64,000 bases of DNA, from positions 52,725 through 116,724 of the forward strand of contig NZ_BJED01000017.1 of NCBI RefSeq assembly GCF_005405485.1, in the 5' to 3' direction. This DNA is from Enterococcus hulanensis. GTDB taxonomy: Bacteria; Bacillota; Bacilli; Lactobacillales; Enterococcaceae. The notes below the pieces were generated by a model. The model was not told the origin of the DNA, made no database searches, and was given only the letters and a program-made list of their open reading frames with translations. Positions 43,404 through 54,031 of the stretch are shown piece by piece. The first letter of the stretch is position 1. The number at the start of each line of letters is the position of its first letter. Both the position numbers and the translations under genes were made by a program.

Positions 43404-44502
43404 AATAATTATCGCTATCGATCGGATACAGAATTTTGCCATATCCGGTGTAATCGTAATGGGTTCCTGCACTGATTTTATCAACGTCGCTATCATCAAA
43501 GAATAACTGATTGTCGTCGTCTTCATCTAGATTGGGTAATTTCTTCTTCGTAGGCAAATCCAGCTGTTTCTTAACTATGTTTTGCTCTTCCAATAAATTA
43601 TTCAAGCCCAATATTTGGAAATAAATGTCGTTGATCATCTCACCTTGACCTTCGACTTGAGTTTGTTTAATATTTTTCGCTGCTGGTGTGTAGTCTTTTG
43701 CGATCGTCAGCATCTCATTCCAGCTTAGATCAGTTTGTACATAATCTTCCACTGCACGTAGATATTTTTTATATTTGGTCACCGAATTAACGGAAAGCAG
43801 CTTATCAATAATCTTCGATAAAATTTCACGCTGCCGCGCTTGGCGGCCCACATCGCCCTTTGGATCTTCATGGCGCATGCGCACATATTCCAAAGCATGT
43901 CTGCCATCTAAGGTCTGTTTGCCCTTTTTCACATGCACACCATCTAAGGTAAAGTCGATCTTATTATCGACTTCGATCCCGCCAACTGCGTCGACTAACG
44001 ATTTCAATCCCTTCATATTGATCTCAATATAATGATCAACAGGAACATCCATCATTTCTTGCACCGTTTCGATCGCCATCTTCGTGCTGCCTAATGAATA
44101 GGCCGCGTTCAATTTATCATAATAGGTATCGCCTTTTGCGACGTAATTATTCTCATCACCCTTATAGCCAACGATCTGGGTATAAATATCGCGATCCAAA
44201 CTCGTCATCAAGGTTTGCTTCTTCTTAGGATTGATGGTCACCAACATCATGGAATCTGAACGACCTTGGTAGGTCCGCCCCTTATCGCCTGTATCTGTAC
44301 CCATCAAAAGAATCGAAAACGGCTCTCCACTTTTCAAATCTATTGTATCTGAACGTTGACTTTTATAATTGACTTTCTTAGTCATTTTTCTGATTGCTTG
44401 ATCGACGTCATAATTCACTTTTAATAGATAAACGGTCCCCGTTCCGACGAGTAACACAATAATTCCTACGACAATCAAGATGATCTTCTTTGTTTTGCTC
44501 AT
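43402..44502 (-). CDS. LCP (LytR-CpsA-Psr) family protein
   Basis: 366 aa. N-terminal cytoplasmic KTKK, one membrane helix (ILIVVGIIVLLVGTGTVYLL), then an extracellular LCP domain with ILLMGTDTG, GRSDSMMLVTINP, SLDRDIY and YVRMRHEDPKGDVGRQARQ. These enzymes transfer lipid-linked wall polymers to peptidoglycan; enterococcal Psr belongs here. A disordered acidic C-terminal tail follows. ATG 44502 has GAGGTG six bases upstream. Confidence 0.92.
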   Translation of the reverse strand: MSKTKKIILIVVGIIVLLVGTGTVYLLKVNYDVDQAIRKMTKKVNYKSQRSDTIDLKSGEPFSILLMGTDTGDKGRTYQGRSDSMMLVTINPKKKQTLMTSLDRDIYTQIVGYKGDENNYVAKGDTYYDKLNAAYSLGSTKMAIETVQEMMDVPVDHYIEINMKGLKSLVDAVGGIEVDNKIDFTLDGVHVKKGKQTLDGRHALEYVRMRHEDPKGDVGRQARQREILSKIIDKLLSVNSVTKYKKYLRAVEDYVQTDLSWNEMLTIAKDYTPAAKNIKQTQVEGQGEMINDIYFQILGLNNLLEEQNIVKKQLDLPTKKKLPNLDEDDDNQLFFDDSDVDKISAGTHYDYTGYGKILYPIDSDNY

Positions 44503-44662
44503 GCAGCACCTCAAAAATCTTACATCTATATAGTTTCCGATATTTTCTCATAAAATAGCTGTTGAACATAGCTTTACTTTTATGCTCTAAACGAAATTTA
44601 ATATCTGAACAAAGTGACCGCTGTCATTTTGTCAGATACCTTCCTATAATAGCGCGAAAATA

Positions 44663-44698
44663 AAAAGACCACAAGATTCTTTTGAATCTTGTGGTCTC
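44663..44698 (-). terminator. Terminator of rpoBC
   Basis: Minus-strand AGACCACAAGATTC/GAATCTTGTGGTCT, perfect 14-bp stem with an AAAA loop and TTTTT tail, just after rpoC. Confidence 0.9.
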
Positions 44699-44708
44699 AA
44701 TTCTAGTA

Positions 44709-47700
44709 TTAATTTAATGGATTGTTCAAAGCGTCCTCAGCAGCCATTTGTGCTTCAATATCAGAGATACTGTACACATTTTCGCTAGCCACAACGACTT
44801 CTTTTGGTTCCATGTTACGGTAAGTTGCCATACCAGTACCTGCCGGGATGATTTTACCGATGATAACATTTTCCTTCAATCCAAGTAATGGATCTTTCTT
44901 ACCGCGGATCGCAGCATCCGTCAAGACACGAGTTGTTTCTTGGAATGATGCAGCAGATAAGAAGCTGTTTGTTTCCAATGAAGCTTTCGTAATACCAAGC
45001 AAGACTGGACGAGATGTCGCAGGTGTTCCGCCGGTAACGATCGTCTTGTAGTTTTGGTCTTTAAAGTCAGCGATATCAAGCAATGTACCTGGCAAGATTT
45101 CTGTGTCGCCTGGGTCCATTACACGGACTTTACGCAACATTTGACGAACCATAACTTCAATATGTTTATCGCCGATTTCTACCCCTTGCATCCGGTAAAC
45201 ACGTTGAACTTCACGCAGCAAGTATGTTTCAACAGAAATCACATCACGCACTTGCAATAAGTGTTTAGGATCGATTGACCCTTCCGTTAATTGATCCCCA
45301 CGGTGAACCATATCGCCTTCAACGACTTTCATACGTGCAGTGTAAGGAACAGTATAGGTACGAGTATCCGTTTCACCTTTGACGGTAACTTCTTTCGTAC
45401 GTGTTGCAGCATCTTCAGCAATCTCAACAACTTCACCGGTAACTTCAGTGATGACAGCCAAACCTTTAGGATTACGTGCTTCGAAGATTTCTTGGACACG
45501 AGGAAGACCTTGTGTGATATCATCTCCGGCAACCCCGCCGGTATGGAATGTACGCATGGTTAACTGAGTACCTGGTTCACCGATTGATTGAGCGGCGATA
45601 GTACCAACTGCTTCACCAACTTCAACGTCGTCACCAGTCGCCAAGTTGCGGCCGTAACAATGTTTACATACACCATGTTTAGTATTACATGTGAAGACTG
45701 AGCGGATCGTTAATTTCTCAACGCCAGCGTCAATGATGCGTTTTGCATCGGCTTCACTAATCAGTGCATCGCCAGGTAAAAGAACTTCACCCGTTTCAGG
45801 ATGCATCACTGATTTTTGTGTATAACGTCCAACTAGACGTTCTTCTAATGATTCAATGATTTCATTACCTTCGCGAATCGCAGAAATTTCCAGACCACGG
45901 TCAGTGCCGCAATCTTCTTCACGTACGATGACATCTTGGGCAACGTCAACCAAACGACGAGTAAGATAACCTGAATCGGCTGTCTTCAAGGCAGTATCGG
46001 TCATCCCTTTACGAGCCCCGTGAGTCGAGATAAACATTTCCAAGACAGATAGACCTTCACGGAAGTTAGAGATGATCGGCAATTCCATGATTTGTCCATT
46101 CGGAGCGGCCATCAATCCACGCATACCAGCAAGCTGAGTAAAGTTGGAGATGTTACCACGGGCTCCAGAATCAGACATCATGAAAATTGGATTCTTAGCA
46201 TCCATTGATTCAATCAGACGTTGTTGAATATTATCTTTCGCTGCATTCCAGACAGCGATAACACGTTCATAACGTTCATCATCAGTAATCAAACCACGAC
46301 GGAATTGTTTCGTGATCGTGCCGACTTGCTTGTGGGCATTGTCGATGATTTCTTGTTTTTCTGCCAGCGCCATGATATCAGCGATACCAACGGTCATACC
46401 AGCATGTGTTGAGTGTTTGTAACCTAAGTCTTTCATCCGGTCAAGCATCATTGATGTATCAGTGACTTTGAAACGTTTGAAGACCTCAGCGATGATATTT
46501 CCAAGATTTTTCTTCTTAAATGGCAAGATAATTTCTTGTTCCTTGATCGCTGCAGGAATATCTGCACCCTTTTCGACAAAATATTTGTCAGGTGTATATT
46601 GCGTTAAGTTGAAATCAGTCGGTTCGTTCAAGTAAGGGAACTCTTGCGGCATGATCTCGTTGAAAATAATTTTCCCAACAGTCGTGATCAGCATGCGTTC
46701 TTTTTGTTCTTCTGTAAATGGTTTGTCGCCTAATGTATTAGGATCAACAGCCACACGTGAATGCAAGTGAACATAGCCATTGCGCCATGCTAAGACAGCT
46801 TCATTCATGTCACGGAAGATCATTCCTTCACCTTCGCGGCCTACTTCTTCCATTGTCAGGTAGTAGTTACCTAAGACCATATCTTGAGATGGTGTAACAA
46901 CGGGTTTACCATCTTTAGGGTTCAAGATGTGGGTTGCAGCCAGCATCAACATACGAGCTTCCGCTTGTGCTTCTTCTCCTAGCGGTAAATGGACAGCCAT
47001 TTGGTCTCCATCGAAATCGGCGTTGTAGGCTTCACATACTAGCGGGTGAAGACGAATCGCACGACCTTCAACTAAGATCGGTTCGAAAGCTTGGATACCC
47101 AGTCTGTGCAACGTAGGTGCCCGGTTAAGTAAAACTGGATGTTCTCTGATAACTTCTTCTAAAACATCCCATACAACGTCTTCTTGACGTTCGATTTTAC
47201 GTTTTGCATTTTTGATATTTGAAGCAATCTCGCGTTGAACTAATTCTTTCATCACGAACGGTTTGAACAATTCGATCGCCATTTCTTTTGGCAGACCACA
47301 TTGATACATCTTCAAGAAAGGTCCAACGACGATAACTGAACGAGCAGAGTAATCGACACGTTTACCCAGCAAGTTTTGACGGAAACGACCTTGTTTCCCT
47401 TTCAACATGTGAGACAAAGATTTCAATGGACGGTTACCTGGTCCAGTAACTGGACGGCCGCGACGACCATTATCGATCAAAGCATCGACTGCTTCTTGCA
47501 GCATCCGTTTTTCGTTTTGCACAATGATGTTTGGTGCATTCAAATCTAACAAACGTTTCAAACGATTGTTACGGTTGATCACACGACGGTAAAGGTCATT
47601 CAAGTCACTTGTTGCAAAACGACCACCTTCTAATTGAACCATTGGACGTAGATCTGGCGGGATGACAGGAATAACATCCATCACCATCCAGCCTGGCTGG

Positions 47701-48362
47701 TTGCCAGAAGAACGGAAGGCTTCTAAAACATCTAAGCGACGAATTGCTCGTGTACGTTTTTGGCCTTGAGCGGTCTTCAACTCTTCTTTTAACTCTGCTG
47801 ATTCGCCATCTAGATCAACTTTATCTAATAATTGTTTGATGGCTTCGGCACCCATTGCCGCATGGAATTCTTGACCGTATTGATCACGTTTTTCACGATA
47901 TTCACGTTCAGTCAATAATTGTTTCTTCTCTAGGCTTGTATTACCTGGATCGATTACGACATAAGATGCAAAGTAGATAATTTCTTCTAACGCACGCGGG
48001 CTCATGTCTAACACAAGACCCATACGAGAAGGAATTCCTTTGAAATACCAGATATGTGTTACTGGGGCTGCTAACTCGATATGGCCCATCCGTTCACGAC
48101 GAACTTTTGAACGTGTTACTTCAACACCACAACGGTCGCAGACGATCCCTTTATAACGGATCCGTTTGTATTTCCCACAGGCACATTCCCAGTCTTTGGT
48201 TGGCCCAAAAATTCTTTCATCGAATAACCCTTCGCGTTCAGGTTTCAATGTACGATAGTTAATGGTTTCCGGTTTTTTTACTTCACCGTATGACCAGCTT
48301 CTGATTTTTTCAGGAGAAGCCAAACCTATTTGCATACTTTCGAATTTATTTACATCGATCAA
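44709..48362 (-). CDS. rpoC: RNA polymerase beta' subunit
   Basis: 1217 aa. Zinc-binding CACGK..CDRCG near the N-terminus, the catalytic [12 protein letters not shown] with three aspartates, and the C-terminal bridge and trigger helix regions ([19 protein letters not shown]) are intact. Start chosen at TTG 48362 ([17 protein letters not shown]), eight bases after GGAGGG, rather than the ATG 21 bases earlier that overlaps this site. 199 bp downstream of rpoB. Confidence 0.98.
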   Translation of the reverse strand: MIDVNKFESMQIGLASPEKIRSWSYGEVKKPETINYRTLKPEREGLFDERIFGPTKDWECACGKYKRIRYKGIVCDRCGVEVTRSKVRRERMGHIELAAPVTHIWYFKGIPSRMGLVLDMSPRALEEIIYFASYVVIDPGNTSLEKKQLLTEREYREKRDQYGQEFHAAMGAEAIKQLLDKVDLDGESAELKEELKTAQGQKRTRAIRRLDVLEAFRSSGNQPGWMVMDVIPVIPPDLRPMVQLEGGRFATSDLNDLYRRVINRNNRLKRLLDLNAPNIIVQNEKRMLQEAVDALIDNGRRGRPVTGPGNRPLKSLSHMLKGKQGRFRQNLLGKRVDYSARSVIVVGPFLKMYQCGLPKEMAIELFKPFVMKELVQREIASNIKNAKRKIERQEDVVWDVLEEVIREHPVLLNRAPTLHRLGIQAFEPILVEGRAIRLHPLVCEAYNADFDGDQMAVHLPLGEEAQAEARMLMLAATHILNPKDGKPVVTPSQDMVLGNYYLTMEEVGREGEGMIFRDMNEAVLAWRNGYVHLHSRVAVDPNTLGDKPFTEEQKERMLITTVGKIIFNEIMPQEFPYLNEPTDFNLTQYTPDKYFVEKGADIPAAIKEQEIILPFKKKNLGNIIAEVFKRFKVTDTSMMLDRMKDLGYKHSTHAGMTVGIADIMALAEKQEIIDNAHKQVGTITKQFRRGLITDDERYERVIAVWNAAKDNIQQRLIESMDAKNPIFMMSDSGARGNISNFTQLAGMRGLMAAPNGQIMELPIISNFREGLSVLEMFISTHGARKGMTDTALKTADSGYLTRRLVDVAQDVIVREEDCGTDRGLEISAIREGNEIIESLEERLVGRYTQKSVMHPETGEVLLPGDALISEADAKRIIDAGVEKLTIRSVFTCNTKHGVCKHCYGRNLATGDDVEVGEAVGTIAAQSIGEPGTQLTMRTFHTGGVAGDDITQGLPRVQEIFEARNPKGLAVITEVTGEVVEIAEDAATRTKEVTVKGETDTRTYTVPYTARMKVVEGDMVHRGDQLTEGSIDPKHLLQVRDVISVETYLLREVQRVYRMQGVEIGDKHIEVMVRQMLRKVRVMDPGDTEILPGTLLDIADFKDQNYKTIVTGGTPATSRPVLLGITKASLETNSFLSAASFQETTRVLTDAAIRGKKDPLLGLKENVIIGKIIPAGTGMATYRNMEPKEVVVASENVYSISDIEAQMAAEDALNNPLN

Positions 48363-48389
48363 AAGGGTTTCCCTCCATTTCATTTTATC

Positions 48390-48545
48390 GTAAGACAGCT
48401 AGGGGTTAGCTGTCTTACACATGCACAAACGGTGTTCCAGAAGTAGCTTCTTCGGAAATAAGCCGAAATTTCATAAAATTTGAGAAATAATTTTTTGAAA
48501 TTCCTTCTTATTTCTTGAAGCTGAACACTTCTGACACCACCTCTT
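48390..48545 (-). other. Hairpins in the rpoB-rpoC intergenic region
   Basis: A perfect GTAAGACAGCTA/TAGCTGTCTTAC hairpin (48390-48418) lies just before the rpoC ribosome binding site, and a long imperfect palindrome (AGAAGTAGCTTC, GAAATAAG with CTTATTTC, GAAGCTGAACACTTCT; about 48430-48545) fills the rest. Neither is a standard terminator. They may be RNA processing sites or dispersed repeats. Confidence 0.5.
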
Positions 48546-48561
48546 CAGACAAGTGCGACTC

Positions 48562-51500
48562 TTATAAGTCTTCAGCAGTTTCGATTTCTTGGATCAAGTC
48601 TGACTTTTGTTCGGCCTTTTCAGCAGCTGCGCGTTCTTCGACTTCTTTTGCAGTTTGTTGCTGTTCTGCATATTTCGTCAACGCATCAACTGTGATCAAG
48701 TCATCATCGTCATCGTCCATGTCTCGCAACTCGATTTCTTTGTCATTAATATCTAAGACTTGCATATCTAAACCAAGGGCTTGCAATTCTTTCACTAATA
48801 CGCGGAAAGATTCAGGCACGCCTGGTTTTGGAATAGGTTCACCTTTGACGATGGCTTCGTAAGTTTTCACACGACCAACCACATCATCTGATTTGTAAGT
48901 CAAGATTTCTTGTAATGTGTAAGCAGCACCGTATGCTTCCAGTGCCCAAACTTCCATTTCCCCGAAACGTTGTCCACCAAATTGAGCTTTACCACCCAAT
49001 GGTTGCTGCGTAACAAGAGAGTAAGGTCCAATTGAACGAGCATGCAATTTATCATCGACCATGTGGGCCAATTTAATCATGTACATAACCCCAACGGAAA
49101 TACGGTTATCAAATGGTTCACCGGTACGTCCATCATAAAGGACAGTCTTAGCGTCTGCCGCCATACGAGATTCACGTACAGTTTCCCAAACATCGCTATC
49201 CTGTGCGCCATCGAATACTGGTGTTGCCACATGGATACCTAATTGACGAGCAGCCATCCCTAAGTGCAATTCCAATACTTGCCCGATGTTCATACGAGAT
49301 GGTACCCCTAATGGATTCAACATGACATCCACTGGTGTGCCGTCTGGTAAGTACGGCATGTCTTCTTCAGGCATAATGCGAGAAACGACCCCTTTGTTTC
49401 CGTGACGGCCGGCCATTTTATCCCCTTCATGGATTTTACGTTTTTGCACGATGTAAACGCGCACTAACATATTCACACCTGGAGATAATTCATCGCCTGC
49501 TTCACGAGTAAAGATCTTCACATCATGAACGATCCCGCCGCCGCCGTGAGGCACACGTAGAGAAGTATCACGAACTTCACGCGCTTTTTCACCAAAGATC
49601 GCATGTAATAAACGTTCTTCAGCGGATAGTTCCGTTACCCCTTTAGGAGTGACTTTACCAACTAATAAATCACCATCATGAACTTCAGCACCGATGCGGA
49701 TAATCCCCATTTCGTCTAAGTTCTTCAATGCGTCTTCCCCAACGTTAGGGATTTCGCGGGTGATTTCTTCAGGTCCTAATTTCGTATCGCGTGCTTCTGA
49801 TTCATATTCTTCAATATGGATTGAAGTATAAACATCATCTTTCACCAAACGACGGCTCATGATGATGGCATCTTCATAGTTGTACCCTTCCCAAGTCATG
49901 AAGGCTACAACCACGTTTTGACCTAATGCCAATTCGCCGTTTTCCATTGAAGGTCCATCAGCTAAGATATCGCCAACATCAACTTTTTCACCTAAACCAA
50001 CTAATGGACGTTGGTTATAGCTGGTTCCTGAGTTTGAACGACGGAATTTAGTGATGTCGTATTTATCTAATGCGCCATTGTCGCGACGTACACGAACTTC
50101 GTGAGCATCAACGAATTCAACGACACCTTCGTTTTTACATAATAAAGCGGCACCTGAGTCATGAGCTGCTTTATATTCCATACCAGTACCAACCCATGGA
50201 GAACGAGGTTGGATCAATGGTACTGCTTGACGCTGCATGTTGGCACCCATCAAGGCACGGTTGGAGTCATCGTTTTCCAAGAATGGAATACAAGCGGTAG
50301 CGACTGCAACTACTTGTTTTGGCGATACATCCATGTAATCCACTTTATCAATCGTTACTTCCAAGTTTTCAGAAGTTGCACGAGCCATAACGACTTCTTC
50401 AGCGAAGGTGCCGTCTTCATTCAACTTACTGTTTGCTTGGGCAACAACGTAATGGTCCTCGATGTCAGCTGTTAAGTAATCGATTTTATCCGTTACTCGA
50501 CCAGTTGCACGATCAACACGACGGTAAGGTGTTTCGATGAAACCAAACTTGTTGACCTTGGCATAAGAAGCCAAGCTGTTGATCAACCCGATGTTGGGAC
50601 CTTCGGGCGTTTCAATCGGACACATACGGCCATAGTGAGAATAGTGAACGTCTCGAACTTCATAGCCCGCACGGTCACGCGTCAAACCACCAGGTCCTAA
50701 GGCAGATAGACGACGTTTATGAGTCAATTCCCCTAATGGGTTCGTTTGATCCATGAACTGTGACAACTGAGAAGAACCAAAGAATTCTTTGATGCTGGCA
50801 ACAACTGGACGAATGTTGATCAATTGTTGCGGTGTCAATGTTTCTTGATCCTGAATGGACATGCGTTCGCGAACGACACGTTCCATCCGAGCTAAACCGA
50901 TACGGAATTGGTTTTGTAATAATTCACCAACTGAGCGGATACGACGGTTTCCTAAGTGGTCGATATCATCGACATTGCCGATGCCTTCCATCAAGTTCAA
51001 GAAATAGCTCATTGAAGAAATGATGTCAGCAGGGCGAACCGTACGTACAGAAGAATCAGGATAAGCATTGCCGATCACTGTAACTTCACGTTCTGGATCT
51101 TTTGGTGAAAAGACTTTGATCACTTGAACAGTCATTGGATCAGTAACAACCGCATCTTCTGATGGGTAGTAAGTTACTGAGTTCAAGCCATTTTCCAAGT
51201 GTGGTCCTAAATCTTCCATTACTTGGTGTGTTAGAACCGTTCCTTTTTCCACGATGATTTCGCCTGTTTCAGCATCAACCAAGGTTTCAGCTAAGGTCAA
51301 GTTCAATAGACGTGTTTTAAGGTCTAATTTTTTATTTACTTTGTAACGACCAACATTTGCTAAGTCGTAACGTTTTGGATCGAAGAAACGAGCAGTTAAC
51401 AAGCTGCGAGAGCTGTCTGCTGTTTTTGGTTCGCCTGGACGTAAGCGTTCATATACATCTTTCAAACCTTCTTCGGTACGAGAATCACTTGGGTTTTTGT

Positions 51501-52176
51501 GCAAGTCTTTCTCGATCGTGTTGCGTAATGAGTCGCTTTCGCCAAAGATTTCAAAAATTGTATCATCTGACCCAAAACCTAATGCACGAACTAACGTAGT
51601 CAAAGGAATTTTACGCGTACGATCAATACGTACATAAGAAATATCTTTTGCGTCTGTTTCCATTTCTAACCATGCGCCGCGGTTAGGGATAACAGTTGAA
51701 CCAAATCCTTCTTTCCCGTTTTTATCCACTTTTCCGTGGAAGTAAACGCCGGGAGAACGAACTAATTGGGATACGATAACCCGTTCAGCTCCGTTGATGA
51801 TAAAGGTTCCTTGCTCCGTCATTAATGGGAAATCGCCAAAGAATACTTCTTGGGATTTGATTTCTCCAGTTTCACGGTTTACTAAACGTAATACAACATG
51901 TAATGGTGCAGAGTAATTTGCATCGTGTGAACGAGCCTCTGCAACGGTGTATTTAGGTTCTTTCAATTCATAGTCAACAAATTCAAGTGACAAGTTTCCA
52001 TTAAAGTCTTCAATTGGCAAAATGTCTTCAAACATTTCTCGTAAGCCCTCATCTAAGAACCATTGATAAGAATCTGTTTGAATTTCGATCAAATTCGGTA
52101 ATTCCAACACTTCACTGATTTGTGCGAAGCTTCTACGTTCTCGGTGTTTCCCGTATTTCACTACGTGTCCAGCCAA
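48562..52176 (-). CDS. rpoB: RNA polymerase beta subunit
   Basis: 1204 aa, complete. The rifampicin-binding region reads [20 protein letters not shown] followed by [13 protein letters not shown] and shows no common resistance change at its Ser, Gln, Asp, His or Ser positions. [12 protein letters not shown] and the C-terminal clamp are intact, and an acidic tail ends the chain. Start chosen at TTG 52176 ([16 protein letters not shown]), eight bases after GAGGGG; GTG 52185 is inside that site. Confidence 0.98.
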   Translation of the reverse strand: MAGHVVKYGKHRERRSFAQISEVLELPNLIEIQTDSYQWFLDEGLREMFEDILPIEDFNGNLSLEFVDYELKEPKYTVAEARSHDANYSAPLHVVLRLVNRETGEIKSQEVFFGDFPLMTEQGTFIINGAERVIVSQLVRSPGVYFHGKVDKNGKEGFGSTVIPNRGAWLEMETDAKDISYVRIDRTRKIPLTTLVRALGFGSDDTIFEIFGESDSLRNTIEKDLHKNPSDSRTEEGLKDVYERLRPGEPKTADSSRSLLTARFFDPKRYDLANVGRYKVNKKLDLKTRLLNLTLAETLVDAETGEIIVEKGTVLTHQVMEDLGPHLENGLNSVTYYPSEDAVVTDPMTVQVIKVFSPKDPEREVTVIGNAYPDSSVRTVRPADIISSMSYFLNLMEGIGNVDDIDHLGNRRIRSVGELLQNQFRIGLARMERVVRERMSIQDQETLTPQQLINIRPVVASIKEFFGSSQLSQFMDQTNPLGELTHKRRLSALGPGGLTRDRAGYEVRDVHYSHYGRMCPIETPEGPNIGLINSLASYAKVNKFGFIETPYRRVDRATGRVTDKIDYLTADIEDHYVVAQANSKLNEDGTFAEEVVMARATSENLEVTIDKVDYMDVSPKQVVAVATACIPFLENDDSNRALMGANMQRQAVPLIQPRSPWVGTGMEYKAAHDSGAALLCKNEGVVEFVDAHEVRVRRDNGALDKYDITKFRRSNSGTSYNQRPLVGLGEKVDVGDILADGPSMENGELALGQNVVVAFMTWEGYNYEDAIIMSRRLVKDDVYTSIHIEEYESEARDTKLGPEEITREIPNVGEDALKNLDEMGIIRIGAEVHDGDLLVGKVTPKGVTELSAEERLLHAIFGEKAREVRDTSLRVPHGGGGIVHDVKIFTREAGDELSPGVNMLVRVYIVQKRKIHEGDKMAGRHGNKGVVSRIMPEEDMPYLPDGTPVDVMLNPLGVPSRMNIGQVLELHLGMAARQLGIHVATPVFDGAQDSDVWETVRESRMAADAKTVLYDGRTGEPFDNRISVGVMYMIKLAHMVDDKLHARSIGPYSLVTQQPLGGKAQFGGQRFGEMEVWALEAYGAAYTLQEILTYKSDDVVGRVKTYEAIVKGEPIPKPGVPESFRVLVKELQALGLDMQVLDINDKEIELRDMDDDDDDLITVDALTKYAEQQQTAKEVEERAAAEKAEQKSDLIQEIETAEDL

Positions 52177-52410
52177 GTTCTTCACCCCTCTTAAAAGTTT
52201 GAAAACCGATCCGAAGATAAATTACATTTATGTTACATAGATTAAATTACTGTAACACCTGACATTTTTTGCGGCTTTTAGGCAAAAAAAAACCAAAAAT
52301 AGAACGTTCTCTTGAAAATATTCGCGAGCTTCTACTTTTGTTTCCCTATATAAAGCCGGAACGGACAATATTTCGTTCCTGCCTGTTATCATTTCAGATA
52401 GTTTTAGCAA
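52177..52410 (-). promoter_or_regulatory. rpoB 5' leader, possibly Lacto-rpoB RNA
   Basis: The long rpoB leader contains GGAACG/CGTTCC and AGAACGTTCT pairings and a U-rich stretch. A conserved Lacto-rpoB RNA is known upstream of rpoB in lactic acid bacteria, and position and structure fit; sequence identity with that model was not tested. Confidence 0.4.
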
Positions 52411-52416
52411 ATTAAT

Positions 52417-52445
52417 ATAATACATGACGCAAACACAAAAGTCAA
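52417..52445 (-). promoter_or_regulatory. Promoter of rpoBC
   Basis: Minus-strand TTGACT (52440-52445), 17-base spacer, TATTAT (52417-52422). Confidence 0.8.
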
Positions 52446-52560
52446 TAGCCTCAACGGTTGAATAAATATTTCGCAATCTTTTCTTAAAGTTTTCAGCAAA
52501 GATCAATTGGTTTAATTAGTTTTACATTTTTGAATATTCAGAATATTCGACGATTTATTA

Positions 52561-52589
52561 TTGACATCTCATTTTTCTTAACGTATACT
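52561..52589 (+). promoter_or_regulatory. Promoter of the ABC transporter operon
   Basis: TTGACA (52561-52566), 17-base spacer, TATACT (52584-52589). It starts a leader of more than 400 bases with a leader peptide, an attenuator and a structured element. Confidence 0.82.
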
Positions 52590-52623
52590 AATTTACATCT
52601 TAATCAAGTGGAGGTTGTTCCTT

Positions 52624-52683
52624 ATGTTGAACGCAAAAAACTCACAACTGAATAACCGCTATTACTTTAGCTATTTTAGATAG
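52624..52683 (+). CDS. 19-aa leader peptide rich in Tyr and Phe
   Basis: ATG at 52624 lies nine bases after GGAGG and opens MLNAKNSQLNNRYYFSYFR, then TAG. Five of the last seven residues are Tyr or Phe. It sits between a near-consensus promoter and an attenuator-type terminator, in front of an amino-acid-type ABC transporter, so it looks like an attenuation leader in which ribosome stalling at Tyr/Phe codons reports low charged tRNA. No Trp codon is present. Confidence 0.68.
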   Translation: MLNAKNSQLNNRYYFSYFR

Positions 52684-52861
52684 GTTTGTATTCATCATGA
52701 TGGGTACAAACAACTTGAGTGTTTTTTGTATCTATGATGGCTAGAGCATTTCGATGTACCACCGGCCGCATAGAGAAATCTAAGTGGCTGAAGAATCATA
52801 CTATTTTTGTATTCGTATCACCCACTTAGAGTTTCGACAATTCTAAGCGGGTGATTTTTTT
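52684..52861 (+). terminator. Attenuator: mutually exclusive hairpins and terminator
   Basis: A GTTTGTA/TACAAAC hairpin (52684-52711) follows the peptide. TCTAAGTGG (52779-52787) can pair with CCACTTAGA (52822-52830), while the latter is also the left arm of a terminator ATCACCCACTTAGA/TCTAAGCGGGTGAT (52817-52855) with a T run to 52861. The two pairings exclude each other, the hallmark of transcription attenuation. Confidence 0.72.
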
Positions 52862-52909
52862 ATGAAAAGGATGTCAGCATCTCTTTTCACAGTTTGTTTA
52901 GGTCAAAAA

Positions 52910-53021
52910 TTTAAGCCGATTATCGCTACACTTGTTTAGAGGGATGATATACGGCTTGAAAATCAAACTTATTTTTCCGGTTTTTGGAAAAATAAATTCT
53001 TTAAAATGAAAAAGGAGAGAA
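52910..53021 (+). promoter_or_regulatory. Fourth copy of the structured leader element
   Basis: Outer stem TTTAAGCCG/CGGCTTGAA (52910-52918/52952-52960), inner ATTATCGCT/AGGGATGAT, conserved GGATGATATACGG, then TTATTTTTCC/GGAAAAATAA hairpin and ATTCTTTAAAATGAAAAAGG before the ribosome binding site. The same order as the three copies upstream of the DUF1538 gene, with different but still paired outer stem bases. Confidence 0.58.
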
Positions 53022-53025
53022 AATT

Positions 53026-53991
53026 ATGAAAAAAGCAGTATTAGCAGGAATTGGATTGGTAAGTTTATTAATGTTAGGGGCTTGCGGCAACAAAGAAGCG
53101 GCCGGCAATGACGAAGCAAAAAAAGTCGGAGTTTTACAGTTGGTTCAACACCCTTCCTTAGACAATGCCTATGAAGGCTTCAAAGAAGGTTTAGCTGAAG
53201 GCGGGTATAAAGAAGGCGACAACTTAAAAATCGAATATCAAAATGCACAAAACAATCAAGACAATCTAAAAAGTATGAGTGAAAAATTGGTCAAAGACGA
53301 ACCCGATTTACTTTTAGGCGTCGCTACTCCAGCCGCTCAATCTTTATTGAACACGACAACCGAGATTCCGATCACCGTTACTGCCGTTACCGATTTAGAA
53401 GAAGCGAAATTGGTTAAAAGTGATAAAAAACCGGGCGGAAACGTAACGGGGACAACCGATATGGTTCCGATCGATAAACAAATCGATCTATTATTATCAA
53501 TCGTTCCAGAGGCAAAATCTATCGGGATCATGTACAACGCAGGTGAGGCTAATTCAAAAATCCAAGCCGATCTTGCTGAAAAAGCATTGAAAAAAGCTGG
53601 CGTTGAAGTAAAAGTAAAAACAGCCAACACAACAAATGATGTTCAACAAGTAACGGAATCTTTAGCAAATGAAACAGATGGTATCTACGTACCAACAGAT
53701 AATACCTTCGCAAGTGCTGCTTCGGTCATTGGCGATGTGGTAAAAGAAAAGAAAATTCCATTAGTTGCCGGTTCAACTGAACAAATTGACGGCGGCGGTT
53801 TAGCTACTGTTGGGATCGACTACAAATCACTTGGTAAACAAACTGGAAAAATGGCGGCGAAAATTTTAGACGGTGATGCAAAACCTGAAGATACACCAGT
53901 GGAATCTGCTGATACGCTTAAATTGGTCGTTAACAAAGATATGGCAAAAGCCTTAGATATTGATCCAGATAGTATCAAAGAACCTAAATAA
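53026..53991 (+). CDS. ABC transporter substrate-binding lipoprotein (TrpX-like)
   Basis: 321 aa. Type II signal peptide with lipobox LGAC (Cys20), then a two-lobed periplasmic-type binding fold (VGVLQLVQHPSLDNAYEGF, DLLLGVATPAAQSLL, IPITVTAVTDLEEA, GGLATVGIDYKSLG) of the ABC_sub_bind family, which includes the tryptophan binder TrpX of streptococci. GGAGAG precedes the ATG. The leader peptide suggests tyrosine or phenylalanine as ligand; the sequence alone does not show it. Confidence 0.87.
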   Translation: MKKAVLAGIGLVSLLMLGACGNKEAAGNDEAKKVGVLQLVQHPSLDNAYEGFKEGLAEGGYKEGDNLKIEYQNAQNNQDNLKSMSEKLVKDEPDLLLGVATPAAQSLLNTTTEIPITVTAVTDLEEAKLVKSDKKPGGNVTGTTDMVPIDKQIDLLLSIVPEAKSIGIMYNAGEANSKIQADLAEKALKKAGVEVKVKTANTTNDVQQVTESLANETDGIYVPTDNTFASAASVIGDVVKEKKIPLVAGSTEQIDGGGLATVGIDYKSLGKQTGKMAAKILDGDAKPEDTPVESADTLKLVVNKDMAKALDIDPDSIKEPK

Positions 53992-54031
53992 AAATATTTA
54001 AAACTGCTTCACAAAGAAAGAAGGAAGAATC

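Noticed and set aside
50680..50790. Possible rifampicin-resistance substitution in RpoB
   Set aside because: The resistance region reads as the normal enterococcal form; the Gly in NPLGEL is common in wild-type sequences.
44848..51599. Plus-strand open frames opposite rpoB and rpoC
   Set aside because: Antisense shadows of highly conserved genes; no start signals or homology visible.
52684..52861. Possible T-box riboswitch upstream of the ABC transporter
   Set aside because: No AGGGTGGNACCGCG-type T-box sequence is present; the leader peptide and competing hairpins explain the region better.
52863..52940. 25-codon frame MKRMSASLFTVCLG after the attenuator
   Set aside because: Its ATG follows the terminator T run without a ribosome binding site and the frame runs into the structured element.
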